Source: Ctenosaura bakeri (taxonomy: Eukaryota > Chordata > Lepidosauria > Squamata > Iguanidae). Taken from it: 64,000 bases of DNA. Each line of letters starts with the position of its first letter. Position 1 is the stretch's first letter. The notes below the pieces were generated by a model that saw only the letters and a program-made list of their open reading frames with translations, had not been told where the DNA came from and did no database searches. Made by a program: the position numbers and the translations under genes. Positions 38,712-49,214 of the stretch are shown piece by piece. The stretch lies in contig CAOLHI010001302.1 of NCBI GenBank assembly GCA_948474755.1, positions 590,599-654,598 on the forward strand. The letters are read 5' to 3'.

Positions 38712-39348
38712 ATGGCACTGGTGTGGGCCAGCGTGATGTACAACTTCAAGTCGGAAAAGCCAGGTGAGATTTCCCTGTGGGAACACAAGTTGCTGAGCCT
38801 CTGCAGTGACCAGGAGATGGAGGGCTGGTTCGAGGGCATCAATAGTCGAGGTGACCACAGCTTCTTCTTGAACCACTTCTCCACTTTCATGAAATTGGGC
38901 AGCAAGGCCTTTGTGTTGGGTGAGGCATTAAGTTTCGTGAAGGATGGGGACAAGCTGTGTGCATGGTGCTGGGCACCTATGGGCTCCAGTTGTAGGAGAA
39001 TCTATACCCTTTCCAGTGCTCCATCGAGGACCCCACCAAGCAGACTAAATTCAAGGGCATGAAGAGCTTCACCGCCTACAAGATGATGCCCAGCCACACT
39101 GGACAGCAGCTGCACAGGTGCTGCAAGCACTTTGACTGGCTTTATGGGCACCTGATGGGAAAGTTTCCTGTCATCTCAGTGCCCCATTTGCAGGCCACTG
39201 GACACTTTGATGAGGATTTCATTTCCAAGCACGACAAAGACCTGCCTGGTGAATGGGCCATATGTGTAGTCATCTAGTGTTGGCCCAGGATGATACCTTC
39301 CAGCATTTCCTCACCTGCTCCAGCACTGATGAGAAAGCATGGAAGCAT
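38712..39348 (+). pseudogene. SNX18: SNX18 pseudogene fragment (SH3 plus partial PX)
   Basis: SNX18 is a sorting nexin that couples membrane remodelling and dynamin binding (N-terminal SH3) to phosphoinositide binding (PX) and curvature (BAR). From the ATG at 38712 the frame gives an SH3 domain with [19 protein letters not shown] and [11 protein letters not shown]. It then jumps straight to [19 protein letters not shown], which in SNX18 lies at the end of a long proline/acidic linker. Roughly 150-200 residues are therefore missing. A frameshift follows near 38961 and a TAG at 38993-38995 replaces the Gln codon before ENxYPFQC. The PX part resumes with [13 protein letters not shown] and KHFDWLY (the RRY of the lipid-binding motif is now RCC), lacks PEK in HLPEKQATG, and frameshifts again after FISKH. 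Similarity ends at DEKAWK, so the rest of PX and all of BAR are absent. GEISL and LSLCS favour SNX18 over SNX33 and SNX9. It is not functional as a sorting nexin. Confidence 0.85.
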
Positions 39349-39436
39349 ATTATAAAAACATATTTTTATAATATGGTTTGTTTGCAAAATAGTTTAATCA
39401 TTAATTATACTATAATAATTCTAATATAATTAAACT

Positions 39437-39688
39437 ATATTTATTTATTTATTTATTTATTTATTTATTTGTATCCCGCCTCTCCATATAGATTGAGGCG
39501 GCGAACAATTTAGCATGTATTTCAAAACATTTTTCTATACATGCCCCCAACAAGCTGGGTACTCATTTTACCGACCTGCGAAAGGATGGAAGGCTGAGTC
39601 AACCTTGGGGCTCGGCAGGATCAAACTCACAACCTTGTGGTTTGTGGCTTGCAGTACTGGCATTTAACCACTGCGCCACCAGGGTTCC
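39437..39688 (-). mobile_element. tRNA-headed SINE, young-looking copy 2, inside the hAT element
   Basis: Minus-strand copy of the SINE at 35.8 kb. On the plus strand it begins with (ATTT)n at 39438-39470 (tail), then GTATCCCGCCTCTCCATATA, and ends with the inverse of the head (CTGCGCCACCAGGGTTCC). A 25-bp segment next to the head (CCACCAGGGTT...AAATAAAAA) is tandemly duplicated. Sequence flanking it is repeated: 39380-39420 and 39713-39749 both run from GTTTGCAAA to AATTATAC. Confidence 0.9.
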
Positions 39689-39856
39689 AAATAAAAATAA
39701 AAACCCACCAGGGTTTGCAAATAAAAAATTAATTATACCATTATTATAACTTTACTTGGAAAGTGAAACACTAAAAATTATCTGCGGCCTGAAGAAGTTT
39801 AGCCTATTTAATTTCAGCCCTTACCTATTGCCAAGTTGTGCAGGTCTGATCTAACC

Positions 39857-41470
39857 CCTAATATTCTGGGATGATAGAACTTCTAGGGCACTGTACAAGA
39901 TCTAAATAGAAGTGAGGCCAAGATGCACTTGCAACACAGGCAAAGAAATAGGTCTTAGGAAAAGTGGGGCTATTGTCACTCATAATTGTGCATGCCACCT
40001 TCTATATGCTATTGAGGACTTTTTCTTCTAATTTCTCTGCTCATAAAGAGAAAGAAGGTTGAGGATTTTAAGAGGTCATTTGTGCACAACTCAAATATTT
40101 ACAATATTTACAAAAATTCCAAGGCTTGAGCCAGTTTCACTGATAATACAGGGCTTCAATGTGTTATTTTGTTGGGTCTTAGGATTATCTTGATGTTAGG
40201 CATAATGCCACACCAGGAATGTCTTTATTCCTGCAGCTGATAGATAATGAAATGCAATTGAGTTGTTGGGAACTCATAATATGGTAGAGTATCGTTACCT
40301 GCTCACCATCTTTATATATCTTATAGCAGAGAAAATGTTACCTAGCACTGGATGCACAGTGGCTTGTTTATAATTATATTTCACTACAGTTTTAGTTAAA
40401 TATGACAAATGCCATTTAGTTATAATCTCTCACTCTGACTCGATGTCCCCCTTCCATTTTTAAGATGGTAGATCATGGACAGCTCTTTAATATAACATCA
40501 AGAGCTACCAACTGAGCTATTCTAATTTTATTTGCTCTTTGGGCCACATTTCCAATATGCCATCTTATTCTGGGACCAAACAAAGTTCAGTACAGCAAAA
40601 ATGTGTCTGGAAATTGGAAAGATGTGTGGAAGTTTCTACACTGCTGAGTTTGATCATCTTAATTCACTGTACAGAGGTAGAATCATAATAGCAGTTTTAG
40701 TGCTGTTTCCTGGGATGTACACAGCTGTGTGGAGAAGAATCTGATAACACTGCAGTCAACACTCTTCCATAATGCAATTGAGAAGACAAATATCGACAAC
40801 ACTGTGTATATTACTTCAGCAGTTTAACTTTTTTCCCCAAAGACGCTGTGCATCCATCATCACTCAGTATCAAGAAATGTCAAGAAGGCTTAGGGACACA
40901 GATGAAACTCCTCAAGGATACTAAGAGAAATTTGACAAAACTCTGATGTATGTGTGATTGCAACATTTCTGAGCTCACAAAACCTGTATTGTTTTCCTCC
41001 TGCAATTTTATATTGGAGGGAGCAAAGTGCTTTATAGTGATTTTTGCTGAACTACACCAATTTTGATTTAAGGTGACATCCGTTATTTATTAGCTCGATT
41101 GTCACAAGATAATGTCATCTTAAGACTTGCATTACATGAATAACTCTGACAGCACACTATTATTTTCACTATAAATACTGACTTAAAATTTTTAAGCCGA
41201 TCATATATGCTCATAGGAAATAGAGAGGCATTTTTCAAAATGGAAGAAAATAACCTGTGTCAAGCTGTTCTTCATGTATTCTGAGAATAATTTCTGATAA
41301 CATCTGTATCTTAATGAATGCCAGTCGACAGGTAGAGGATGTTTCAATAAGAAACCTGATTGCTTACAACATGATGTTGCTCTCAGACTCAATTGTTCTG
41401 CTGCTTTTCTTTCTTCAGAACTTTGCTAACAATGTGGTTACATTAGCCTAGTGCTTGCTCGCCTGCCTGC
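39857..41470. other. No gene; right part looks like conserved non-coding DNA
   Basis: Unclassified. 41080-41455 has the balanced, low-repeat AT-rich texture often seen in conserved non-coding elements, but this cannot be tested here. Confidence 0.4.
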
Positions 41471-41580
41471 TTTATTTATTTATTTATTTATTCATTCATT
41501 CATTCATTCATTCATTCATTCATTTATTTATTGGATTTGTACCTCACTTTTCAGCTAAAAGACTCCCAAATCCATTTACA
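41471..41580 (-). mobile_element. LINE 3' tail fragment with (TTTA)n(TTCA)n
   Basis: The compound tetranucleotide tract (41471-41532) is followed by TTGGATTTGTACCTCACTTT and TAAAAGACTCCCAAATCC. This resembles the inverse of the 'cccgcc.t...' 3' end of L2-like LINEs or their SINEs. Confidence 0.5.
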
Positions 41581-41683
41581 AGCTGGTAATTTGACAATTC
41601 CCTGCCTTCAGACTTACAAACTAAAAAGGCACAAGACAAAAGGAATAGGGAATGCCAGTAGGGGAGGGAATTAATTTTGACTT

Positions 41684-41872
41684 TGATGCTGTTGCATGCC
41701 TCTAAGTTGTTTCCAACTTATGGAGACCTTAAGGTGAACCTTTTATGTGATTTTTGGGGGCTGAAACTGTGTGACACACCCAAGGTCATCCAGTGGGTTT
41801 CCATGACTAAGCTAGGAATCAACTGCTGGTCTCCAAGGTCAGAGTACAACATTCAAACCACTATACCAGATT
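41684..41872 (-). mobile_element. tRNA-derived SINE (ACAACAA-tail family)
   Basis: Inverse orientation: GTTTCCAACTTATGGAGACC, TTAAGGTGAACC, CCCAAGGTCATCCAGTGGGT, ending at the head AACATTCAAACCACTATACC. The tail is missing, replaced by TTGATGCTGTTGCATGCC. Confidence 0.8.
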
Positions 41873-44800
41873 GATTCTGACATAAATATCCATGCCACCC
41901 AAACTTCAATTCATGATCTCCCAACTCAAATAAGCTTTTAGTTCTCAACATCAAGAATAGTTTCATCCAAACTAATCAACAGACTGCCAAATTAATTCTG
42001 AATCAGGTAAACCTAATCCTCTTTTTTCCTTTGCATCTTGCAATGCTTTATATTTAACTCATTTTTTCCTTGCCAAACTTCAGTATGTCTTTTTGCCTTT
42101 GCTTAAATGGTTCACTAATTGTCAAAGCAGGTATTATCTGGATCTGGAACTGGAACTGGAACATCATTCTTGGAAAAACATTCTTTTTTTTTACCACAGA
42201 AATTGTCTTCAACAGTGATAAATTTAATTTGTCCCATGTTAATATATCCATCTTCATTTGCTTCATTTAAAGGGAACTAGAATTGGAGAATGGTGGTAAG
42301 AGCTCTGAAAGGACAAAGCTCCAAGTGCAAAAAACACCCAAACTCAGGCCAAGTGAGGGCGAGCCAAGCAGAGAGTGGTATGGGTCAGATGGCATCTTGA
42401 AATAGGTTCACAGAGATGCAAGGCAAGTCACTCCACCTCCCCAGGCCCCAGCCATTGGTCTCCTCCTCATTTCTGGAGGGGACCAACCTACATAATCTGC
42501 CTCAATGGGGTTCAGGGCCAAGATAACACTGATAAGTTGTGTGTGTGAGAGAGAATGAGTGTGAGAGAGAAAAGCACAAGAGAATGAGTAGTGGTCATCA
42601 TGATGGTAGTCATCTCTGGAGAGATGAGTTCACTACAGGGAGGAACGCAAGGGCGAGGGCTTAGGTTTTGTCATCTTTGGATATTCATATTTTCTTTACA
42701 TGTAGTGTGGATGGGGCAGGTTGATGACACCCTTTCTTCTCAGTCCAACTTCCCTGAGAGGAAGTAGTTGGATGGGGAGGAATTTGGGGAGAGGACCTTG
42801 AGGTAGAAATGATAAGCTATAGATGGTTACATCTTTCATCGTTCGTTGACATCGGTTGGTGCTCTTATCCAGGCTGGGGAACCTAAGGAGCATAGTTGGT
42901 CAGCCTCCCCTGAGGGATCTAAGATGGGGTGGGTCAGTCTAGAGAGAAACAGGAGGATCAGTAAATAGGAGCTGGCATGGTGCTTGTTTATTGTGATAGA
43001 GTGTCTTAAGAAAATAAAGAGCAGTGGACACCTCAGTCAGTCCTGTGAGCGGTATTCAATAAGTGAGTTTTTCTGGGTCTTCTCTGTGCGTCTTCTCTTT
43101 GTCTTTGTTTTAAGTTTTAAACTAATTTTCCTATCCATGTGTTACCAGATATTGATCAGTGATTGAAAACCAGCATGGCAAACAAAGGTGAAATATAATG
43201 TGGATAGTTAACAATCATGATTTCTCAGGACACATCTAAAACTTTAGTGAAAAACAGCAATAATAATGTATTAATATCATGCAGTTTTTAATGTAATCTG
43301 TGATGTATTTTCTTGAATTCATTGTATCTTTTGAGTTTTGAATGTAAATATCTATCTATCTATCTCCAACTTATTATTCCATTTCTCCACCTTATTATTC
43401 CATTTCTTTTTAATCACATTATTTGGCTATTTATTTGCAGTTTTATTTACTAATTACTATTTATTTACAATTACAATATGGAATTTGAAATAAAAGCAAT
43501 TATAATATTTACAGACGCTTTGCTAATATTTTTGTAATTTTTATTTTAAAATTAATTACATACTGCTTATTTTAATTACATACTGCTTATTGTCAAATAC
43601 TGCATGCAGTACCTAAGTATTACACAATACATTTGTCTCCATTAAAGCCTTCATTTTTTGTTATAAATCCAATAAAAATGAAAGAAACAAATATCAATGA
43701 ACTTATTCAAATCTCATCATTAGTTCTTATTTTATATATCCTTTGTTTTTATACCTATATTTTATATTTATACTTGTACATTAAAATAATTTGAAACTTT
43801 ATTCAACAACAAACCTGTCTTCAAAGATCTTTAACAAATAGATAATATGATGGGTACAGTTTATGGAACTGAGCTACCAAGAGATAAACAAGTGAAAAAA
43901 GTTTGGGAACCTCTACTTTAAAGACTACAAAAGACACTTCTCTTATACTAAATGCACTAATTAACTTTCTAATATGTAAAAAAAAAAACATTTAAAATTA
44001 CTAAGCATGCAGTTTACAGGTACGAGAAGCCATTTGAAGGAAAGAAGTGGCACACAACAGAAGAATTAATTCCCCTGTCTGGTGATGAACCTCAAAACAA
44101 CAAGCAAGCAAACAAGCAATCATGTATCACTTGACATTCCTTGTTATGTCAGCAAACAACTAGTTGGAATAATTAATGGAGGCAACATCTAGTTTGGCTC
44201 TACCATTCCTAGAAATGCATAATTTTAAAAATATATATGGCACCATCAGAATTGTATGAGGACATCCAAAGCAAAAATCACAAGGAGAAGAAATGTGCAT
44301 GTTTTCTGATTCTTGACTCCACAACACCCCATGGCTACATCAATCCTAAACTGTTAATTAATGCAGCCATTCAGTTTCAACTAAAACATTATTGTACACC
44401 AATAATATAGAGGTTTTTTTGATGCAGTTAAGTTGTAGAATGATGATTGCACTTGTGTATGCATGTGTGCACTCTCTTTCTCTCTCTCACACACATATAT
44501 CCCACTTGACATGCAATAACTGTACTACCACATTCTAACAAAGGCATTAAACTTGCAAAGAGTTTTGAGGATTTAACTGGTGCTTAACAAAATAACTGTA
44601 CTAGTTTGATTTGTATGTCAGTTAATGGCCCCCAAATTAGCATGTTAATAGGCATTTATTTTATTATAGCGGGAATTATCTAGCCAGTTGCTAATTAGAA
44701 GTACTTAAACATCCTTTTAGATTTCTGGGAAAGAAATGATGCATTTATGACCTACTTAATTTTTTAGATAATGATATGGTAGTTTGATTTATGTCTCAAA

Positions 44801-46060
44801 TGTATTTGATGTGAGCAGTTAGATTGATAGCTTAATATCCTTAAAAAAATTTATTGGAGTGAAATTAAAGGTATACTTCCAACATCTCATGTATTAGAAA
44901 ATCTTTGCATCCCTGTGTGCCTTTGCAATGCATACATATAGCACTTAAGCATTTCTTTATGCTTTGTCACATCATCTTGTTCTGAGGCTGGATACATTTC
45001 TAATCATAATGGCAAATTTACAGCCATTAAAAAAAAGGGGGGGTTTAAAAGAGGCTTAAACAATTGGTTTGTTTATTAGTTACATTTATATATTTCCTTC
45101 CTTATGGTAAGCTCAAGGGTCTTTTCTTCCTTTCTTTATCCATACAAGATTGTGACTTAGGTCAAGCAAAGAGAAAGATTAACCCCAAACCACCCTGTCA
45201 GTTTCATGACTTACCAGTGGCATACAGTTTCCCAGTTCTTACTCCAACACACCCAAAACACCACACAGGCTCAACTTGTGAACAATCGAGGCCAAATCCT
45301 CCACTAGAGTCTACTGTGGCCTTCAACAAGCTACTGTTTTCACTATTTGTTGAAGAATGCAAAATAGGTTGTGTATCACTTGGCAATCTGATGTGCCGTT
45401 TGATTTGTACAAGTTTTGAAGAGCTGTGGGGATGGTATAGTACAATGGCTAAGAATGTTAGCTGATGTAATCTTGGTTAATGTTAATTAAAATCTCCTGG
45501 ACTAAGTATAGTTAGTCCACCCCAGGTATTCTATGGTAATTTTGGGAAAGCTAGAACAATTTATCTGTGGCTTTGGACAGGGAAGAAAATACAAAGCAAG
45601 TATCTAAGAAGTCTACTTTCTTACTCTTTGAAACATACTAGTAGTGAACCAGGAAGTCCTCAGTTCTTACTTGGAGTTCACTAGGTGGTATATATGAATC
45701 ACTATGAACACTCTAGTAGCCTTATATGAATTTTAGCATTGCCCATGAGGAACTATTGTTTTCTAGAAGCCAGAATTTTTAACTATAAATTAAATCAGTG
45801 CAAAGTGACACTTTATCTGTATAAGCTGCCTTGTATTGTGCAGCAAGTAGTTCCTGTAGGAGGTCTAAAACTTTATGGCACATCATCTGGTCACAATAGC
45901 AAATTTGTACAGGAAAAGCAAGAAAGAATATTAAGAGTGTGGTTCAGCACTCTGAGGAACATGATGGGAAGAGTGTCTTAAGACCTGCTACTCAAGGAAT
46001 GACACAGAACAATTTGGGACATATGTCTTCCTGGTTTGTGTAGCTGATATAAATGACTTA
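41873..46060. other. No gene; possible hAT end and LINE debris
   Basis: 43893-43917 (AAAAAAGTTTGGGAACCTCT) looks like a hAT terminus of the 'GGTTCCCAAACTTTTT' type, but I cannot find its partner. 45060-45130 resembles a LINE tail. A (TCTA)n tract lies at 43350-43364, and two short tandem duplications at 43366-43408 and 43551-43592. 44590-44840 looks like unique, possibly conserved, sequence. The 133-codon frame at 45064-45465 has no recognisable similarity. Confidence 0.4.
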
Positions 46061-46544
46061 GGCCCTTTCCACACGCGGGCGGGGAAACGGGGAAAGCCAC
46101 GCTAAAACGTGAGCTTACCTCGTTCCGTCGCAGTGCGGAGGAGAGCATTTCGCTGCTCTACATGCAGCAGCGTCCCACGGCATCCTTGGTGCCCGGCAGT
46201 GCCCAAAATGGCAGATTTTGACTGGCGGAGCCTCTCCACCAATCGGAGAAGCCCGCCAGCCAGAAATCCGGCCCCCTGTCCGATCTGCAGGGACGCCCTT
46301 TCGTGCATCCATAAATCCATACGGGCGCTGCGACAGGGCTGCACGGGGCTGGACGCCCCGTGCCTTTGAAAAACATAAAATGTGGTTTTTCAGAAGCACA
46401 CGGCGCTGCCACTTGCGGGCGCCCGACCACGGATTGCGGTGTGGAATTACTCGAGAGTAATCCACCCCAATTCGCGTAACGGTGTAGATCGATCTCTGTG
46501 GAGGTCGATCTACACCGTTTTTTTAACCCCATGTGGAAAGGGCC
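46061..46544 (-). mobile_element. Long GC-rich MITE, GGCCCTTTCCACAC family
   Basis: 484 bp, inserted in the opposite orientation to the 10.9, 25.6 and 62.7-kb copies. Ends GGCCCTTTCCACACGCGG and CATGTGGAAAGGGCC. Exact TTA on both sides (46058-46060 and 46545-46547), the classic PIF/Harbinger target. The subterminal hairpin lies at 46478-46519, with near-perfect pairing AACGGTGTAGATCGA/TCGATCTACACCGTT. Very CpG-rich. Many overlapping frames are artefacts of base composition. Confidence 0.9.
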
Positions 46545-46955
46545 TTAGATTGATGTTGTTGAAAAGAACTGTGGAGGCATGACCGCACAGAAGGAAATAA
46601 CAATGCCACTACCTCAAACACATGCACAGGTACAGTTCACTAAGAGATAGGCTTTTTTCACTTTAGCTTTCTTCTACATCTGAATTTTGTGAATTTTGTT
46701 AAATTCTTATAAAAAATGAAACAGAACTCTCACCCACCCCTATGACACAGATTTTGTGTCAGTAGTATGCCACACAGCATTATGGATATGCATTTCTTCA
46801 TTCATCATGTTGTCTTTCTTGCAGGTGTAATGCAATTCAGACATTTTTGCTAGAGAGATTCTGTATTATAAACCTTTACATAATCTTCACAATGCTTTCT
46901 TGTCAAAAGTTCAATTGAAATCAATGAGTTTAATTGTAGGACAGAGATGATTGTA

Positions 46956-47149
46956 CAGCCAGTGTGGTATAATAGTTTGAGTGCTGGACTGCAGCCATAG
47001 AGACCAGGGTTTGAGTCCCCACTCAGCCATGTAATCCCACTGGGTGACCCTGGGCATGTCACACACTCTCAGCCCCAGAAACTTCATAATAGGGTTACCT
47101 GAGAGTCACCATAAGACAGAAACAACTTGTAGGCACACAACAACAACAA
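46956..47149 (+). mobile_element. tRNA-derived SINE (ACAACAA-tail family), best-preserved copy
   Basis: Head CAGCCAGTGTGGTATAATAG with B box GGTTTGAGTCCCC. Then CCACTGGGTGACCCTGGGCA, a partly deleted body, GAGTCACCATAAGACAGAAA, and tail GGCACACAACAACAACAAG. The tail is complete. About 40 bp of the usual body (GGCAAAGGCAAAC part) is missing. Confidence 0.9.
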
Positions 47150-49047
47150 GAGATAGCTATTGAGTTGAAGCTGAAAAAGTAAACATTTACATTACATGCT
47201 CAACATGAGAAATGACACGTGTGAGTCCCTCTTTCTTTATCTCCTTCTGAACAGATACATTGCCATCCTGTTGAGTATGCTATTTACAATGTCATAAGCT
47301 AGAGATATGACATTGCAATTCACAATTACAATCCTGGCAGTATTGTCACAACTGCAAATACCTCCTCACCTTAAAAGCCAGGCAGCCTGTCAACCAGATG
47401 ACTTCTGAGGTGCTGGATAGTGCAACACTGAACAGCTTCCTTCCATCAGGGAGGTGAAGTGTGAAAACCAGTTGTGATAGGACATGTCCCAGCCCCTGCC
47501 TTTTGTACTGTGCTTCCCAGGCAGGAGGGTGCTGGATTTGTCATCATTTAGCACGCTGACACTCCAGTGTCTTGGAATTTTTTTGGTTGGCATGGCTCCT
47601 GGCTCTAAGATGTGTTTTGAGGGCTTGAATCAGAAGATGTAGCTGTGACAATGAACTCTGTCCCTGTCGCTATTCCTGATGACATAGGATCTCAGCCAGA
47701 TATAAATTCTCTCAGAGAAATCATGGATTACATCGCTGACTATATTCTAAAAAAATAGTTGAGAAGTAAACCTACCTTGCTTTCCCTTTCCAGATCAAAT
47801 TATTGTATTCATATAATAATGTTTATGAGGTTATTCAATATGGAAAAGCATGAGCTACTCCATGGGTGGTTCACTCTCAATCATCATCTGTCCAGTTTTT
47901 TGTTCTATTTATTTTCCTATTTTTTTTCTATGAGAAACAAAAGTGGGGAGAGCATTCCATAGCTGTGATTCTCCTGACACCTGATTGCAACCTTTCACTC
48001 TGTCTCCAGTGGATACTCTGAGCCAGATACCTGAGCCTCTGTATTTCTCTGGGACTGAGGGGAACCCATTGGCCTAATGAACTGAAGAAGTATGTGAGTG
48101 GCTATCGGGCATCTCCTGCAGCTCCTCCAAAGGTAGATCTGGTTCATCTTCATTGGAAACAGACTCTCAAGGGGGCAGGACATACACATTGACCAGTCCT
48201 TTGAAAACTGAGATTGTTATTAGCATATAACTGCTGGTTATACAAAGAATCCTTATATTTATTATGAGCTGAATTCTAGATTAATTACCTTTCACAATGC
48301 CTTTGAATATATTTCCACTTTTCATCTGTAAAATATCTGCTCTATAATAAGTAATTAGTTTTCTGATGTCAGTCTTTTTGTTGACTGGATACCAGTGTGA
48401 ATAAATATAAGCAAGCAGTGTGTGTTCTGGCTGTCGATAACATCAGTGATGATGCCTAGATTTTTTCTCCCATTTTTTGATGAAGCGCCTAATCAAGATC
48501 AGGAAAGAAATGACCTTTCATTGATTAGCAGTTAATTGCCTTTTGTCTTTCTATCAAATCTGCAAGGCTGTTGACCTTTTGGAGAACCAGGAGTACCTGT
48601 CAAGCATGTGCCAGAAATGTCTTCATGAAAATATTTTTAAACAGAATCCCTGGTTATTTTTATCGACATAATATTACCATGAAAGGCTGCAACTTACATC
48701 AGCTTCATGTAATTTGATATTTGAGCTTAAAAATAAGTTATGTCAATGCCTATATTTTTGCATTCAGAAATACCTTCTGCCCATAATGTTTCTTTAAAAA
48801 ATAACTGCTGGTTTCTTAACAACCAGCCTCAAATAAAGATGAGTGGGCTCAAATAGTAACTGCCATTTTCAAACATGTCAAGTAGTTCACATATAAATGC
48901 ATCTTTCAACTAGTCTGAGCAGGAAGACAGATCATATTTTGTTAAAGAACCAAAATAAGTTGAGTTGATATACAAAGATCCTTCTACAGTATTATTTATC
49001 CAGCAATAAAAATTATCTATGACAAAAGAAAGAGCAAAAAACTGGAG

Positions 49048-49214
49048 GTGTGTGTGTGTGTGTGTGTGACCATGAAATGGCATGTCCTTGGATTACAGCC
49101 TAATGACTAGATGCCAATTAATGTATATCCATAAACTGCTGCAATTAGATTTCTCTCTCTCTCTCTCTCTCTCCCTCTCTTTCCCCCTCTTGTGTGTGTG
49201 TGTGTGTGTGTGTG
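49048..49214 (+). repeat. Cluster of (GT)n, (TC)n and (GT)n microsatellites
   Basis: GT at 49048-49068, TC at 49151-49180 and GT at 49191-49214, separated by unique sequence and a short CT-rich stretch. Confidence 0.9.

Larger units (their letters stand above)
38136..39848 (+). mobile_element. hAT-type DNA transposon carrying a captured SNX18 fragment
   Basis: A 1,713-bp element with ends CAGGCCTGCACAAC (left) and GTTGTGCAGGTCTG (right), inverse complements at 13 of 14 positions. Both start CAG, and the exact 8-bp duplication ATCTAACC sits at 38128-38135 and 39849-39856. CAG ends with 8-bp duplications are the hallmark of the hAT superfamily. Inside there is no transposase. Instead there is a fragment of the sorting nexin gene SNX18 (about 38.69-39.35 kb) and a later minus-strand SINE (39437-39688). 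GCGGCCTG occurs near both ends. Without the SINE it would be about 1.45 kb. It is a non-autonomous element that picked up host gene sequence, the animal analogue of a plant Pack element. Confidence 0.85.

Noticed and set aside
38712..39277. A working sorting nexin gene or a new SNX18 paralogue
   Set aside because: Two frameshifts, an in-frame TAG, missing linker, lost PEK, altered PX lipid-binding motif and no BAR domain. Flanking hAT ends explain its presence.
45064..45465. 133-codon frame as a gene
   Set aside because: The start lies in LINE-tail-like sequence, no domain is recognisable, and an overlapping antisense frame exists.
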